Shown: positions 8,876 through 19,531, numbered from the stretch's first letter. The stretch is DNA of 64,000 nucleotides from CAVTJL01 sp963735065 (GCA_963735065.1 CAVTJL010000004.1:1763270-1827269), one strand, 5' to 3'. Translations and numbers: made by a program. The notes: generated from the sequence alone by a model not told the origin.

Positions 8876-9733
8876 ATGATCCCCTCGATCGTCGTCGCCG
8901 GCCTGTCGATCGGCGCCGTCTACGCCATGATCGGCATCGCCTACAACATCATGTACTCGACCTCGAAGGTGATGAGCTTCACCTCCGGGCAGCTCGGGAT
9001 GCTGGGCTCCGTCTTCGGCGCCTGGTTCATTGGTGTGCTGGGCCTGCCGGCCTGGCTCGGCTTCGTCCTGGCCCTCCTCGTCGGCGCCGCCTTCGGCGCG
9101 GTGACCGAGCTCCTCGCCGTCCGTCCGGTGCTGCGCAGCATCGAGAAGCATCTCTACGTCCTCAGCACGCTGGCGCTGGCCTTGATGGTCCAGCAGCTCG
9201 TGGCGATCTGGTGGGGCACCGAGCCCCGCCCGTTCCCGACGCTCTTCGGCATCGGAAGCGGCCTTCTGGCCGAGAAGTACTGGCTGCCGGTCGCCGCCCT
9301 GGTCGTGACCCTGGTGGCGCTCGAGCTGCTCTACACGAGGACGCTGGTCGGGCGCTCCTTCATCGCCATCGCCGAGGACCAGCTCGCGGCGCGTGCGCTG
9401 GGCATTCCCGAGCGACGCATGCGCGTCCTGAGCTACATGCTGGCAGGCGTCGTCGGCGCCCTCGCGGGCTTTGTCGGCGGGCAGCTCATGCTGGCCTTCT
9501 TCGCCAACGGCGCCTCGCTCACCTTCTACGGCTTCATTCCGATCGCCATCGGTGGGCTCGGCAGCAATCGTGGCGCGCTCGTCGGCGGCCTGGCGCTCGG
9601 CCTGATCCAGCAGATCGCCAACTATCTCTTCGGCGGCAACCTCGTCGGCGTGGTGGCCTTCGTCGTCTTCATCGCGGTGCTGCTTTTGATGCCGCGCGGC
9701 CTCTTTGGCAGCGCCGAGCCCCGCCGGGTATGA
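8876..9733 (+). CDS. livH: Branched-chain-type ABC transporter permease, LivH family
   Basis: This is a 285-residue inner-membrane permease with about eight hydrophobic segments. It has the LivH-type cytoplasmic loop GRSFIAIAEDQLAARALGI near residue 160, where the ATPase docks. The start ATG at 8876 follows a GGAG-containing stretch. It lies 40 bases after the binding-protein gene and overlaps the next gene as ATGA. It forms one half of the translocation pore with the LivM-like part of the following fusion. Confidence 0.93.
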   Translation: MIPSIVVAGLSIGAVYAMIGIAYNIMYSTSKVMSFTSGQLGMLGSVFGAWFIGVLGLPAWLGFVLALLVGAAFGAVTELLAVRPVLRSIEKHLYVLSTLALALMVQQLVAIWWGTEPRPFPTLFGIGSGLLAEKYWLPVAALVVTLVALELLYTRTLVGRSFIAIAEDQLAARALGIPERRMRVLSYMLAGVVGALAGFVGGQLMLAFFANGASLTFYGFIPIAIGGLGSNRGALVGGLALGLIQQIANYLFGGNLVGVVAFVVFIAVLLLMPRGLFGSAEPRRV

Positions 9734-11577
9734 GGACGCCCACCATGTCCACATCCGCGACCGGCGGGGCTGCCATGCCGGCCGCCGCGCCCTCCCGCAG
9801 GGGCGGCCTCGCGCTGAAGCTCCTGGGTATCCTGGTTGCCCTGGCGGCGCTCGTCATCCTGCCGACGCTCGTCAACGACTACTGGGTCCACATCGCCACG
9901 CTCGCCGGCGTCTACTGGATCCTCGTCGCCGGCCTCGATCTCGTGGTGGGCTATGCCGGCCAGCTCGCGGTCGGCTATGTCGGCCTGCTCGCGATCGGCG
10001 CCTACACCTCGAGCATCCTGTGCGACAAGGTCGGCCTCGACCCCTTCACGGGCCTCGTCGCGTCGGGGCTCTCGGGGGCGCTCTTCGGCTTTCTCGTGGG
10101 CCTGCCCTCGCTCCGGCTGAAGCACTTCTACTTCGCCATGGCGACCCTCGGCTTCGCCACGATCGTCAGCCAGATAGCGTTGGCCTGGGGCAGCCTCACG
10201 GGCGGCGGCATCGGCCTCCTGGCCCCGGTCTTCCCGGCACCGCTCGACAGCCAGACGGGCTTTTATTTCCTCGTCCTGGCGCTTGCGGCACTCGCCACCT
10301 ACCTGGTCTCGAACGTCGCGCACAGCACGCTCGGGCGCGGGCTGGTCGCGATCCGCGACGCGGAGGTGGCGGCCGAGGCGACGGGCGTGTCGATCTTCCG
10401 CCTCAAGCTCGGCATCTTCACCTTCAGCGGCGGTCTCGCAGGCGTGGCCGGGGCCCTCTTCGCCACGGCGCAGACCTACATCACGCCGGACGCCTTCACC
10501 TTCGACCTCTCCGTTCTCTTCTTCATCGCCGTGCTGGTCGGTGGGCGAGGACGGGTCCTGGGGCCGCTCATCGGCACCATCGTCCTGACCCTCTTGCCCG
10601 AGTTCGCCGCACCGCTCGTCAAGTGGTCGACCTTCGTCTACGCCCTGCTTCTGCTCCTCGTCGTGCTGCTCGTGCCGGGCGGCATCGCGGACTTCCTCGA
10701 GCGGCTGATGGGCAGGCCGGGGGAGATCGACCGCCTGGGCGAGCCCAGGCCGGAGCGCATCGCAACCGTGCTCGGCGTCGATGCGGGCGGCGAGAAGGTG
10801 CCGGGGACAAGGCGACGGGCTGCGCCTCCCGTCGTCCTCGAGGGCGTGATCAAGGCCTTCGGCGGTGTCCGCGCCCTCGACGGCCTCGATCTCGAGCTGA
10901 GGCCGGCCACGGTCCATGGCCTGATCGGCCCCAACGGCAGCGGCAAGACCACGGCCCTCAACATCATCTCGGGCTTCTATCCGGTCGATGGCGGCAGCAT
11001 CCGGCTGGGCGACCAGGACATCACCACTGCCAGCGTGCAGCAGCGCGCGCGGCTGGGCATCGCCCGGACGTTCCAGGCACCGCGCACCGTCGGCGAGATC
11101 AGCGTGATCGAGAACGTCATGCTTGGCCGCTACATGAGCGCCCGGGCGAGCTTCGGCGAGATCGCGGCAGGTGTCGGGCGCTACCGCCAGGACGAGCGCG
11201 AGCAGCGCGCCCTGGCACTCGCGGCGCTCGAGGCGGTGGGGTTGAGGGACTGGGCCGACGCTCGTGCCGATCGCCTGCAGCACAGCGAGCTGCGCTTTCT
11301 CGAGATCGCCCGCTGCCTTGCCATGCGCCCCGACTTCATCCTCCTCGACGAGCCGGCCGCCGGCCTTTCGGTCGCCGAGATCGACTATCTGGCCGATCTT
11401 GTCGCCGAGATGCGGCGGCTCGGCATGGGTGTGCTTCTGGTCGAGCACCATGCCGAGCTCATCTTCAAGATCTCGGATGCCGTGACCGTGCTCGAGTTCG
11501 GCCGTGTGCTGGCCCACGACCTGCCCGAGCGGATTCGGGTCCACAAGGATGTGGTCAATGCCTATCTCGGCGCCTGA
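9730..11577 (+). CDS. Fused LivM-type permease and LivG-type ATPase
   Basis: This is a single 615-residue chain. Residues about 20-330 form a LivM-like permease (VVGYAGQLAVGYVGLLAIGAYTSS, then the GRGLVAIRDAEVAAEATG loop). From about 365 onward there is a LivG-like nucleotide-binding domain with Walker A GPNGSGKTT near 400 and Walker B ILLDEPAAG near 536. The usual LSGGQ signature is replaced by LQHSELRFLEIARCL near 516, a clear departure from consensus. The linker GEPRPERIATVLGVD joins the two parts without a stop. Fused livMG genes occur in several alphaproteobacteria. The fusion fixes pore and ATPase stoichiometry. The start overlaps the livH stop. Confidence 0.92.
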   Translation: MRTPTMSTSATGGAAMPAAAPSRRGGLALKLLGILVALAALVILPTLVNDYWVHIATLAGVYWILVAGLDLVVGYAGQLAVGYVGLLAIGAYTSSILCDKVGLDPFTGLVASGLSGALFGFLVGLPSLRLKHFYFAMATLGFATIVSQIALAWGSLTGGGIGLLAPVFPAPLDSQTGFYFLVLALAALATYLVSNVAHSTLGRGLVAIRDAEVAAEATGVSIFRLKLGIFTFSGGLAGVAGALFATAQTYITPDAFTFDLSVLFFIAVLVGGRGRVLGPLIGTIVLTLLPEFAAPLVKWSTFVYALLLLLVVLLVPGGIADFLERLMGRPGEIDRLGEPRPERIATVLGVDAGGEKVPGTRRRAAPPVVLEGVIKAFGGVRALDGLDLELRPATVHGLIGPNGSGKTTALNIISGFYPVDGGSIRLGDQDITTASVQQRARLGIARTFQAPRTVGEISVIENVMLGRYMSARASFGEIAAGVGRYRQDEREQRALALAALEAVGLRDWADARADRLQHSELRFLEIARCLAMRPDFILLDEPAAGLSVAEIDYLADLVAEMRRLGMGVLLVEHHAELIFKISDAVTVLEFGRVLAHDLPERIRVHKDVVNAYLGA

Positions 11578-12307
11578 GGCGGCAGGCGAGCCATTGCTCG
11601 TCGCCAGCGGCATCGCCGCCGGCTACGACAAGCTGCGCGTGCTCGAGCAGGTGGACCTGGTGATCCAGCCGGGCGAGATCGTGGCCCTGGTCGGCCCGAA
11701 CGGCGCCGGCAAGACGACGCTCCTGCGCGCCATCTCCTGCCTCATTCCCAAGACCGCCGGCAGCGTCCGCTTCGCCGGCAGGGACCTCACCCGGGCGAGC
11801 GCCCAGGATGCGGTCCGGGCGGGGCTCGTCCACGTGATCGAGGGCCACAGGGTCTTCGCCCCGCTCTCCGTCGAGGACAACCTCCTGCTCGCCGCCTTCA
11901 ACGTCCCTTCATCGCAGCGGGCCCAGCGGGTGAAGGTGGCGCTCGAGGCGTTTCCCGAACTCGCCGAGCGCCGCGGGAACAAGGCCGGCGCCCTCAGCGG
12001 CGGCCAGCAGCAGATGCTCGTGGTGGCCCAGGGCATCGTGCGCGAGCCGCGCCTCCTCATGCTCGACGAGCCGTCGGCAGGCCTGGCGCCGGTGCTGGTC
12101 GATCGTGTTCTCGACGTCGCCGTGGCCATGCGCCGCCGCGGCGTCTCCATCCTCCTGACCGAGCAGCTCGTCGAGAAGGCGCTCGGCGTCGCGGATCGCG
12201 TCTACGCCCTCGCACGCGGCCGCATCGTCCTCGAGAGCGACGCCGCGAGCGCCCGCGCGCCCGGCGTCCTCGAGCGCGCCTATCTCGGCGGCGCCGCCTC
12301 GCCCTGA
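11558..12307 (+). CDS. livF: Branched-chain-type ABC transporter ATPase, LivF family
   Basis: This ATPase of about 249 residues pairs with the LivG-like domain. It has Walker A GPNGAGKTT, Q-loop region with VHVIEGHRVFAPLSVEDN, canonical signature LSGGQQQMLVVAQ, Walker B LLMLDEPSAGL, and switch region LTEQ in place of the usual final His. The gene overlaps the fused livMG by 20 bases. I chose ATG 11558, though an ATG three codons earlier is also possible. Because this subunit has an intact signature and the LivG-like domain does not, the two ATP sites are probably unequal. Confidence 0.92.
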   Translation: MPISAPEAAGEPLLVASGIAAGYDKLRVLEQVDLVIQPGEIVALVGPNGAGKTTLLRAISCLIPKTAGSVRFAGRDLTRASAQDAVRAGLVHVIEGHRVFAPLSVEDNLLLAAFNVPSSQRAQRVKVALEAFPELAERRGNKAGALSGGQQQMLVVAQGIVREPRLLMLDEPSAGLAPVLVDRVLDVAVAMRRRGVSILLTEQLVEKALGVADRVYALARGRIVLESDAASARAPGVLERAYLGGAASP

Positions 12308-12318
12308 AAGGCCCTTCC

Positions 12319-13428
12319 ATGAAGATCACCGCGGTCTCGACGATCCTCCTGAAGATCCCCTACACCAATGGCGGGCCGCCCCAGCTCTTCGGGGGCAAGC
12401 CCTGGACGGTCATGGACATCCTGCTCGTCCGTCTCGACACGGACGAGGGCATCACAGGATGGGGAGAGGCCTTCGGCCATGCCGCCATCCTCGGCACAAG
12501 GGCGACACTGGAATCGCTGATCGCTCCCGCCGTGCTCGGTGCGGACGCGACCGACATCAGCGGCCTGATGCACAGGCTGCACCAGGACCTGCACATCTTC
12601 GGGCGCAACGGTGCCGTCGTCTACGGGCTCTCGGGCGTCGACATCGCGCTTTGGGACATCGCGGGCAAGCGCGCCGGGCAGCCGCTCCACCAGCTTCTCG
12701 GTGGTGCCGGCCGCCGCGAGCTCACCGCCTATGCGAGCCTCCTTCGCTACACCGATCCCTCGATCGTCGCCGCCAACAGCGCCCGCGCGGTCGGCGAGGG
12801 CTATCGGATGATCAAGCTTCACGAGATCGGCGTGCCGCAGGTCGCCGCGGCTCGGAGCGCCGTGGGCGACGCGGTCGAGCTCATGCTGGACACGAACTGT
12901 CCCTGGAGCGTGGCCGAGGCGCTCGACATGGTCGAGGCGCTACGGCCCTTCCGGCTGCACTGGCTCGAGGAGCCCGTCTGGCCGCCCGAGAACCACGCCG
13001 GGCTGGCCCGCGTCCGCGCCCAGGGCACGAGGATCGCTGCCGGCGAGAACGCCGCCGGGCTGCACGACTTCCGTCACATGTTCGAAGCCGGCGCTCTCGA
13101 CGTGGCCCAGCCCAGCGTCACCAAGATCGGCGGCGTCACCGAGGCGCGCAAGGTCGCAGCGCTCGCCGAGGCCTTCGGGGTCCGCCTCCTCCCGCACTGC
13201 GCCTATTTCGGCCCCGGCTATCTGGCCTCGCTGCATCTCACCGCGGCCCTGCCAGAGGATACGCCGTTCGAGCGTCTCTACATCGACCTCGAGGCGAGCC
13301 CGTTCGGCGCATGGACCGAGGCCCGCAATGGCCGGGTGGCGGTGCCGCAGGCGCCGGGACTGGGCTGCGACCCCGATCCCGCGATCATCGAGCGCTACCG
13401 CTGCATGCCGGACACCGTTTGCCGCTGA
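12319..13428 (+). CDS. Mandelate racemase/muconate lactonizing enzyme family protein (enolase superfamily)
   Basis: This 369-residue TIM-barrel enzyme abstracts a proton alpha to a carboxylate. Metal ligands are D191 (MLDTN), E217 or E218 (WLEEP) and E243 (AAGEN). Active-site bases are K166 and H168 (IKLHE) on one face and H293 (LPHCAYFGPG) on the other. The K-x-H pair in place of K-x-K and the C-terminal histidine point to the mandelate-racemase branch, either an acid-sugar dehydratase or a racemase. It starts eleven bases after livF and is probably the last gene of the transporter operon, so the importer likely supplies its hydroxy-acid substrate. The exact substrate cannot be read from the sequence. 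Confidence 0.88.
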   Translation: MKITAVSTILLKIPYTNGGPPQLFGGKPWTVMDILLVRLDTDEGITGWGEAFGHAAILGTRATLESLIAPAVLGADATDISGLMHRLHQDLHIFGRNGAVVYGLSGVDIALWDIAGKRAGQPLHQLLGGAGRRELTAYASLLRYTDPSIVAANSARAVGEGYRMIKLHEIGVPQVAAARSAVGDAVELMLDTNCPWSVAEALDMVEALRPFRLHWLEEPVWPPENHAGLARVRAQGTRIAAGENAAGLHDFRHMFEAGALDVAQPSVTKIGGVTEARKVAALAEAFGVRLLPHCAYFGPGYLASLHLTAALPEDTPFERLYIDLEASPFGAWTEARNGRVAVPQAPGLGCDPDPAIIERYRCMPDTVCR

Positions 13429-14130
13429 CCTGCCCGGCCCCGTCCTGCGCCAGCAGGCCGGCGGCCCCTCGGGCGGCGAGCGGGAAATGCTCTGCCTCGG
13501 TCCGTCGCCGATGGCGCAGCCGCGCCTCCTGCGGCCGGACGAGCGGTCGCTCGGCCCGACACGTCGGCAGCGCAAGCGACGCGACCAGGGCCCTCCCCGG
13601 CTTCACCGCGACCCCGCCGGCACCAACGGGCGTCGCGGTCGAGCCATGGTGCTGCAAAGCTGCCCAACTCCGCCTGTCGCCGATCGGCCATGTCGCGAGG
13701 ATCGTCGCAAGAGGCGCAGCCACCGCGCCCTAAGCCGGTCAAAGCGGACGGCTTTCTTGGGGAATGTGGCACTGGGTGGAGGACGTACGACGCTCGTCGA
13801 GCAAGCCGGTCCAGGGCTCCCGAGCCCGGTCGCCCTACTGCGTGCTAACCCTTGCCGTTCGACTGTCACCGACAAATCACCTTAACCGGAAATGCCCTGT
13901 CCACGAGGAAGCCTTGAGGTTGACGTAGGCCGACACAGCAGGCAGCTTCCCTATCGGGAAGCCAGGAGCACGGCAGCTTTGTGCTCCCAAGGCGGTCCGT
14001 CGGTACGTCGTCGTCAACGATAAAGCCGCAAAGGGTTGCTGCGCCGGAACCGGACGCAGGCTCATTCGGCAGCCGCCCAGCCCCAGCCAAAGTGGCCCGT
14101 CCCGGGTGCCGCCAGGGAGCGAGGTGGAGG
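13429..14130. other. 702-bp gap with a structured leader and no supported gene
   Basis: I see no open frame here with recognisable protein features on either strand. The first 450 bases look unstructured. The last 210 hold two adjacent perfect hairpins enclosed by an outer imperfect stem (listed separately), then the leader of the repeat-protein gene. Confidence 0.5.
13919..14018 (+). ncRNA. Possible structured RNA leader: two hairpins enclosed by an outer stem
   Basis: Hairpin 1 is GCTTCCC-TATC-GGGAAGC (13945-13962). Hairpin 2 is GGAGCAC with a 9-base loop and GTGCTCC (13965-13987). An outer stem pairs CCGAC (13930-13934) with GTCGG (13999-14003) and GACGTA (13922-13927) with TACGTC (14004-14009). 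An alternative outer pairing uses GTTGAC (13919-13924) with GTCAAC (14013-14018). This makes a cloverleaf-like multibranch fold with a possible switch, 113 bases before the start codon of the large repeat protein. I do not recognise a known riboswitch class. It could also act as DNA, for example as a recombination remnant. Confidence 0.4.
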
Positions 14131-17100
14131 ATGACGCGTCTTTTCTGGACTGCTCTCGTGGCCTTGATGGCGCTCCTGCTGTCGGACGGGGCCAACGCTG
14201 CAGCTGATCCCTGCCTCTCGGGGCCCTGCGTCGTCGCCTATGGCGGGGGTCGCATCGCGGTCGACGTCGACGGCAACTTCAACGACCCGGACGACTGGGC
14301 AGCGACACCTGTCATCCTGGCGCTGATCGCGCGCAGGGGCCTGCAGAGCAGGCTGGTCCACTTCGACTACAACAACTCGCTGGGCCCGAACCTGGCGGAC
14401 ATGGCGAGCCAGATGCGGACGAGCGCGCTGTCCGGCGCGCAGAAGTTCGGCTTCAGCACATCCAGGTTCTTCGATTGCCAGAGCGCTCTAAGCTCGGCCA
14501 TCGCCAGCCTCCAGGCGCAGATCAACGCCTCCTCCGCGACCGATCCGCTGTTCGTCATCGCCGCCGGGCCGATGGAGGTCCTGTGGCGCGCGCTCAACGG
14601 TTCCGATGCGAGCAAGCGGCAGTATGTGACGGTCATCTCCCATTCGCCCTGGAACGACAACCGCGTGGCGCCGCCCGACATGACGCACACCGCGTCGGAC
14701 GTTCAGGCGCTCGGGGTGAAGTGGATCGAGATCACCGACCAGAATGGCCGCCTCTATACGGGCTCGGACAATGCGCCCTGGCCCCACACCTACACGGGCA
14801 CGGACTACACGCCCTGGGCATGGCTCAAGGACGCCTCCGACGACCGCATGCGCTGGATCTACCAGCGGATGCTGGACGAGGGAAAGCCCGACATATCCGA
14901 CGCGGGCATGGTCTATTTCCTGCTGAAGAACGACCCCTACGGCACGCCCGACAAGCTTCGCCAGTTCTTCGGCGACTGGGTCACGCCCGTGAGCGCGCCC
15001 CCCTCGAACTCGGTGACCTCACTGTCGCTGATGAACGCCGACACGAACAAGCCCATCCCGGGCTACGATCCTCTGCCCAACAACGCCAAGCTCGACCTCG
15101 CGAGCCTGCCGACCCGCAACCTCAACATCCGGGCCAACACCGACCCCTCCACCGTCGGCAGCGTGCAATTCGGCCTCGACGGCAACAGCAACTACACCAC
15201 GGAGACGCAGGCACCCTACTCACTCGCCGGCGACAGCTCGGGCAACTACACGGCCTGGACGCCCTCGGTCGGCAGCCACAGTGTGACGGCCACCCCCTAT
15301 AGCGGTGCCGGCGCCACGGGCTCGGCCGGAGACGCGCTCACCCTCGCATTCACGGTCACGGATTCGACGCCACCTGCCGTTACCCAGACGGTCACCTCGC
15401 TCTCGCTGATCGACGCCGACACGAACAAGCCGATCGCCGGCTACGATCCGTTGACCAATGGCGCGAAGCTCGACCTTGCGAGCCTGCCGACCCGCCATCT
15501 CAACATCCGCGCCAACACCGATCCCTCGAGCGTCGGCAGCGTGCGGTTCGGCCTCGACAGCAATAGCGGCTATGCCACCGACAATGCCGCACCCTACGCG
15601 CTCGCCGGCGACAGCTCGGGCAACTTCTCGGCGTGGACGCCCTCGATCGGCAGCCACAGCGTGAAGGCGACGCCCTACACCGGCTCCAACGCCTCGGGCA
15701 CCCCGGGTGACGCCAGCACCGTGGCGTTCACCGTGACGGACTCGACGCCGCCTAGTGCCCCCCAGGCCGTGACCTCGCTCTCGCTCATCAACGCCGACAC
15801 GAACAAGCCCATCCCGGGTTACGACCCGCTGCCGAGTGGCACGACGCTCGATCTGGCGACGCTTCCCACCCAGCATCTCAACATCCGCGCCAACACCGAC
15901 CCCTCGACCGTCGGCAGCGTCCAGTTCGCCCTCGACGGCAATTTGGGGACGGACGATTCGGCACCGTATGCCCTGGCGGGCGACAGCTCGGGCAACTATC
16001 CCGCCTGGACACCGCCGATCGGCCGCCACAGCCTGACGGCCACGCCCTACACGGGCTCGAAGGCCTCCGGCACCGCCGGCAAGGCCATTACCGTCGCATT
16101 CTCCGTGATGGACTCGACGCCACCCAGCGCCGCCCAGGCCGTGACCTCGCTCTCGCTCATCAATGCCGACACGAACAAGCCCATCTCGGGCTACGATCCG
16201 ATCCGAAATCGTGAGAAGCTCGATCTCGCGAGCCTGCCGACCCGCCATCTCAACATCCGCGCCAACACCGACCCCTCGACTGTCGGCAGCGTGCAATTCG
16301 GCCTCGACGGCAACAGCGGCTATGCCACCGACGGTTCGGCACCCTACGCGCTCGGCGGCGACAGCTCGGGCAACTACACGGCCTGGACGCCCTCGGTCGG
16401 CAGCCACAGCCTGACGGCTACCCCCTACAGCGATGCAAACGGAAAAGGTACCGCCGGGACGTCGCTCACCCTCGCCTTCACCGTCTCGGACTCGGGCGGC
16501 AGCAGCCAGCCGCAGGCCGTGACCTCACTCACGCTCATCAACGCCGACACGAACAAGCCTATCTCGGGTTACGACCCGCTGCCGAGTGGCACGACGCTCG
16601 ATCTGGCGACGCTGCCCACCCGGCATCTCAATATCCGCGCCAACACCGACCCCTCCACCGTCGGCAGTGTGGAGTTCGCGCTCGACCGCGCTTCGGGAAC
16701 GGACAATTCGGCACCCTATGCCCTGGCGGGCGACAGCTCGGGCAACTACGCCGCCTGGACACCATCGGTCGGCCGCCACAGCCTGACGGCCACGCCCTAT
16801 ACAGGCTCGAAAGCCTCCGGCACCCCGGGTGACCCCACCACCGTTGCGTTCACCGTGACGAACTCGACGCCGCCCAGCGTCACAGAGGCCGTGACCTCCC
16901 TCTCGCTCATCAACGCAGACACCAACAAGCCCATCTCGGGCTACGACCCGATACGGAACGGGACGACGCTCGATCTGGCGAGCCTGCCCACCCGGCACCT
17001 CAACATTCGGGCCAACACCGACCCCGCGACCGTCGGCAGCGTCCGGTTCGCGCTCGACCGCGATTCGGGCATCGACAATTCGGCACCCTATGCCCTGGCG

Positions 17101-19531
17101 GGCGACAGCTCGGGCAACTACGCCGCCTGGACACCATCGGTCGGCCGCCACAGCCTGACGGCCACGCCCTACACGGGCTCGAAAGCCTCCGGCACCCCGG
17201 GTGACCCCACCACCGTTGCGTTCACCGTGACGGACTCGACGCCGCCCAGCGTCACAGAGGCCGTGACCTCCCTCTCGCTCATCAACGCAGACACCAACAA
17301 GCCCATCTCGGGCTACGACCCGATACGGAACGGGACGACGCTCGATCTGGCGAGCCTGCCCACCCGGCACCTCAACATCCGGGCCAACACCGACCCCGCG
17401 ACCGTCGGCAGCGTCAGGTTCGCGCTCGACCGCGATTCGGGCATCGACAATTCGGCACCCTATGCCCTGGCGGGCGACAGCTCGGGCAACTACGCCGCCT
17501 GGACACCATCGGTCGGCCGCCACAGCCTGACGGCCACGCCCTACACGGGCTCGAAAGCCTCCGGCACCCCGGGTGACCCCACCACCGTTGCGTTCACCGT
17601 GACGGACTCGACGCCGCCCAGCGTCACAGAGGCCGTGACCTCCCTCTCGCTCATCAACGCAGACACCAACAAGCCCATCTCGGGCTACGACCCGATACGG
17701 AACGGGACGACGCTCGATCTGGCGAGCCTGCCCACCCGGCACCTCAACATTCGGGCCAACACCGACCCCGCGACCGTCGGCAGCGTCCGGTTCGCGCTCG
17801 ACCGCGATTCGGGCATCGACGATTCGGCACCCTATGCCCTGGCGGGCGACAGCTCGGGCAACTACGCCGCCTGGACACCATCGGTCGGCCGCCACAGCCT
17901 GACGGCCACGCCCTACACGGGCTCGAAAGCCTCCGGCACCCCGGGTGACCCCACCACCGTTGCGTTCACCGTGACGGACTCGACGCCGCCCAGCGTCACA
18001 GAGGCCGTGACCTCCCTCTCGCTCATCAACGCCGACACCAACAAGCCCATCTCGGGCTACGACCCAATGCGGAACGGGACGACGCTCGATCTGGCGAGCC
18101 TGCCCACCCGGCACCTCAATATTCGGGCCAACACCGACCCCGCGACCGTCGGCAGCGTCCGGTTCGGCCTCGACGGCAAGAGCAACTACGCCACGGACGA
18201 TGCGGCTCCCTATGCGCTCGAGCGGCGACAGCTCCGGCAACTACATGGCCTGGACGCCGTCCCTGGGCGGCCACAGCGTGACGGCAACGCCCTACGCGGA
18301 AAATGGCGCCAAGGGCAGCGGGGGGACCTCCCTCACCCTCGCCTTCACCGTTACCAACTCGACACCACCCAGCGTCACCCAGACGGTGAGCTCGTTGACG
18401 CTGATCAACGCCGACACCGGCAAGCCCATCTCCGGCTACGATCCCATCCGGAGCGGCGTCACGCTCGACCTGGCGAAGCTGCCTTCCCGCAACCTCGACA
18501 TTCGTGCGAACACGAGCCCCTCGACGGTCGGCAGCGTCCGGTTCGACCTCGACCGCAAGAGCTCCTACACGATCGCGGATGTGGCGCCCTATGCGCTGGG
18601 CGAGGACAGCTCCGGCGACGACACGGCCTGGACGCCCTCCCTCGGGAGCCACAGCGTGAAGGCCACGCCCTACTCGGGCTCGAAAGCATCCGGCACCGCC
18701 GGTGCGCCCCTGAGCGTCACCTTCACCGTGACGGACTCGGGTGGCTCGGGCGGTGAGGGCGGCGGTGGGGCCGGCTACGCCGATGCTCGCATTGCGGTCG
18801 ACGTCGACGGCAACTTCAACAGCACGGACGACTGGGCGGCGACGCCCGTCATGCTGGCGATGATGTCGCGCCTCAAGCTGAAGCACGAGCTCGTCCACTT
18901 CAGCTTCAACGACTCCTTGGGTGCTGCCTTCAACAATGCGGCGATGGCCGAGCAGATGCGGCAGAGCGCTCTCGACGGTGCGAAGAAGTTCGGCATGAAG
19001 AAGAAGGTGTTCTTCGACTGCCAGACGGACCTCGACGCCGCCATCGCCAACCTCCAGAAGGAGATCGACAGCTCCTCCGAGAAGGATCCGCTCTACATCA
19101 TCGCGGGCGGGCCCATGGAGGTCCTCTGGCGTGCGCTCAGCGCCTCCAAGCCCGAGAGCCGGCAGTATGTGACGGTCGTCTCGCACTCGCCCCGGAACGA
19201 GACCCGCGTGGGCGCGCCCGAGATGACGCATACGGCGGCGAGCGTGCGGACCCTCGGCGTGAAGTGGGTCGAGATCCAGAACCAGAACGCTAAGCTCGAC
19301 GCGGGCTCGAACTACGCACCCTGGGCATGGCTCCGCGACGCGCGCCAAGCCAAGCTGCGTTGGATCTACGAGCGGATGCAGGCTGCGGGCACGGCCGATG
19401 TCTCCGACGCCGGCATGGCCTACTTCCTGCTCGAGAACGACGCCGCCGGCACGCCCGACAAGCTGCAAGAGCTCTTTGGGAAGTGGGCAAAGCCCAAGAA
19501 AGGCACCCCGTCGGCAGCATCGGGCAGCTGA
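14131..19531 (+). CDS. Giant secreted protein: nucleoside-hydrolase-like domain, ten Ig-like repeats, second nucleoside-hydrolase-like domain (frameshifted)
   Basis: ATG 14131 follows GAGGTGGAGG and a Sec signal peptide (FWTALVALMALLLSDGANAAA). Residues 30-290 resemble the nucleoside-hydrolase-like domain of DUF1593/Sde182-type proteins, with a metal-type motif IAVDVDGNFNDPDDWAATP and GPMEVLWRAL. Ten Ig-like repeats of about 124-126 residues follow (15013-18738), each opening like VTSLSLINADTNKPISGYDP. The C-terminus (18775-19528) repeats the first domain (IAVDVDGNFNSTDDWAATP). An extra base near 18219 in repeat nine shifts the frame: the spacing between repeats nine and ten is 379 rather than 378. 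Corrected, the protein is about 1800 residues. The gene stands alone behind a structured leader. Its role is unknown; surface carbohydrate or nucleoside processing, or adhesion, are possible. Confidence 0.8.
15013..18738 (+). repeat. Ten tandem 372/378-bp coding repeats
   Basis: Repeat starts lie at 15013, 15391, 15769, 16141, 16519, 16891, 17263, 17635, 18007 and 18386. Copies six to eight (16891-18006) are exactly 372 bp each and nearly identical at DNA level, so they arose by recent duplication. The outer copies have diverged, and repeat nine contains the frameshift. The array is a likely site of length variation and assembly error. Confidence 0.95.

Noticed and set aside
13919..14018. Integron attC site
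   Set aside because: The outer arms begin GTTGAC and end GTCAAC, opposite to the YYYAAC...GTTRRR order of attC sites, and no integrase is near.
14013..14060. Sequence resembling a c-di-GMP (GEMM) riboswitch core (ACGATAAAG, CCGCAAAGG, GGACGC)
   Set aside because: The short matches are not in the order or pairing required by GEMM-I, and the GAAA tetraloop and its receptor are absent.
16525..18240. Leftward open frame with internal repeats opposite the Ig-repeat array
   Set aside because: Its repeats simply mirror the real coding repeats on the other strand.
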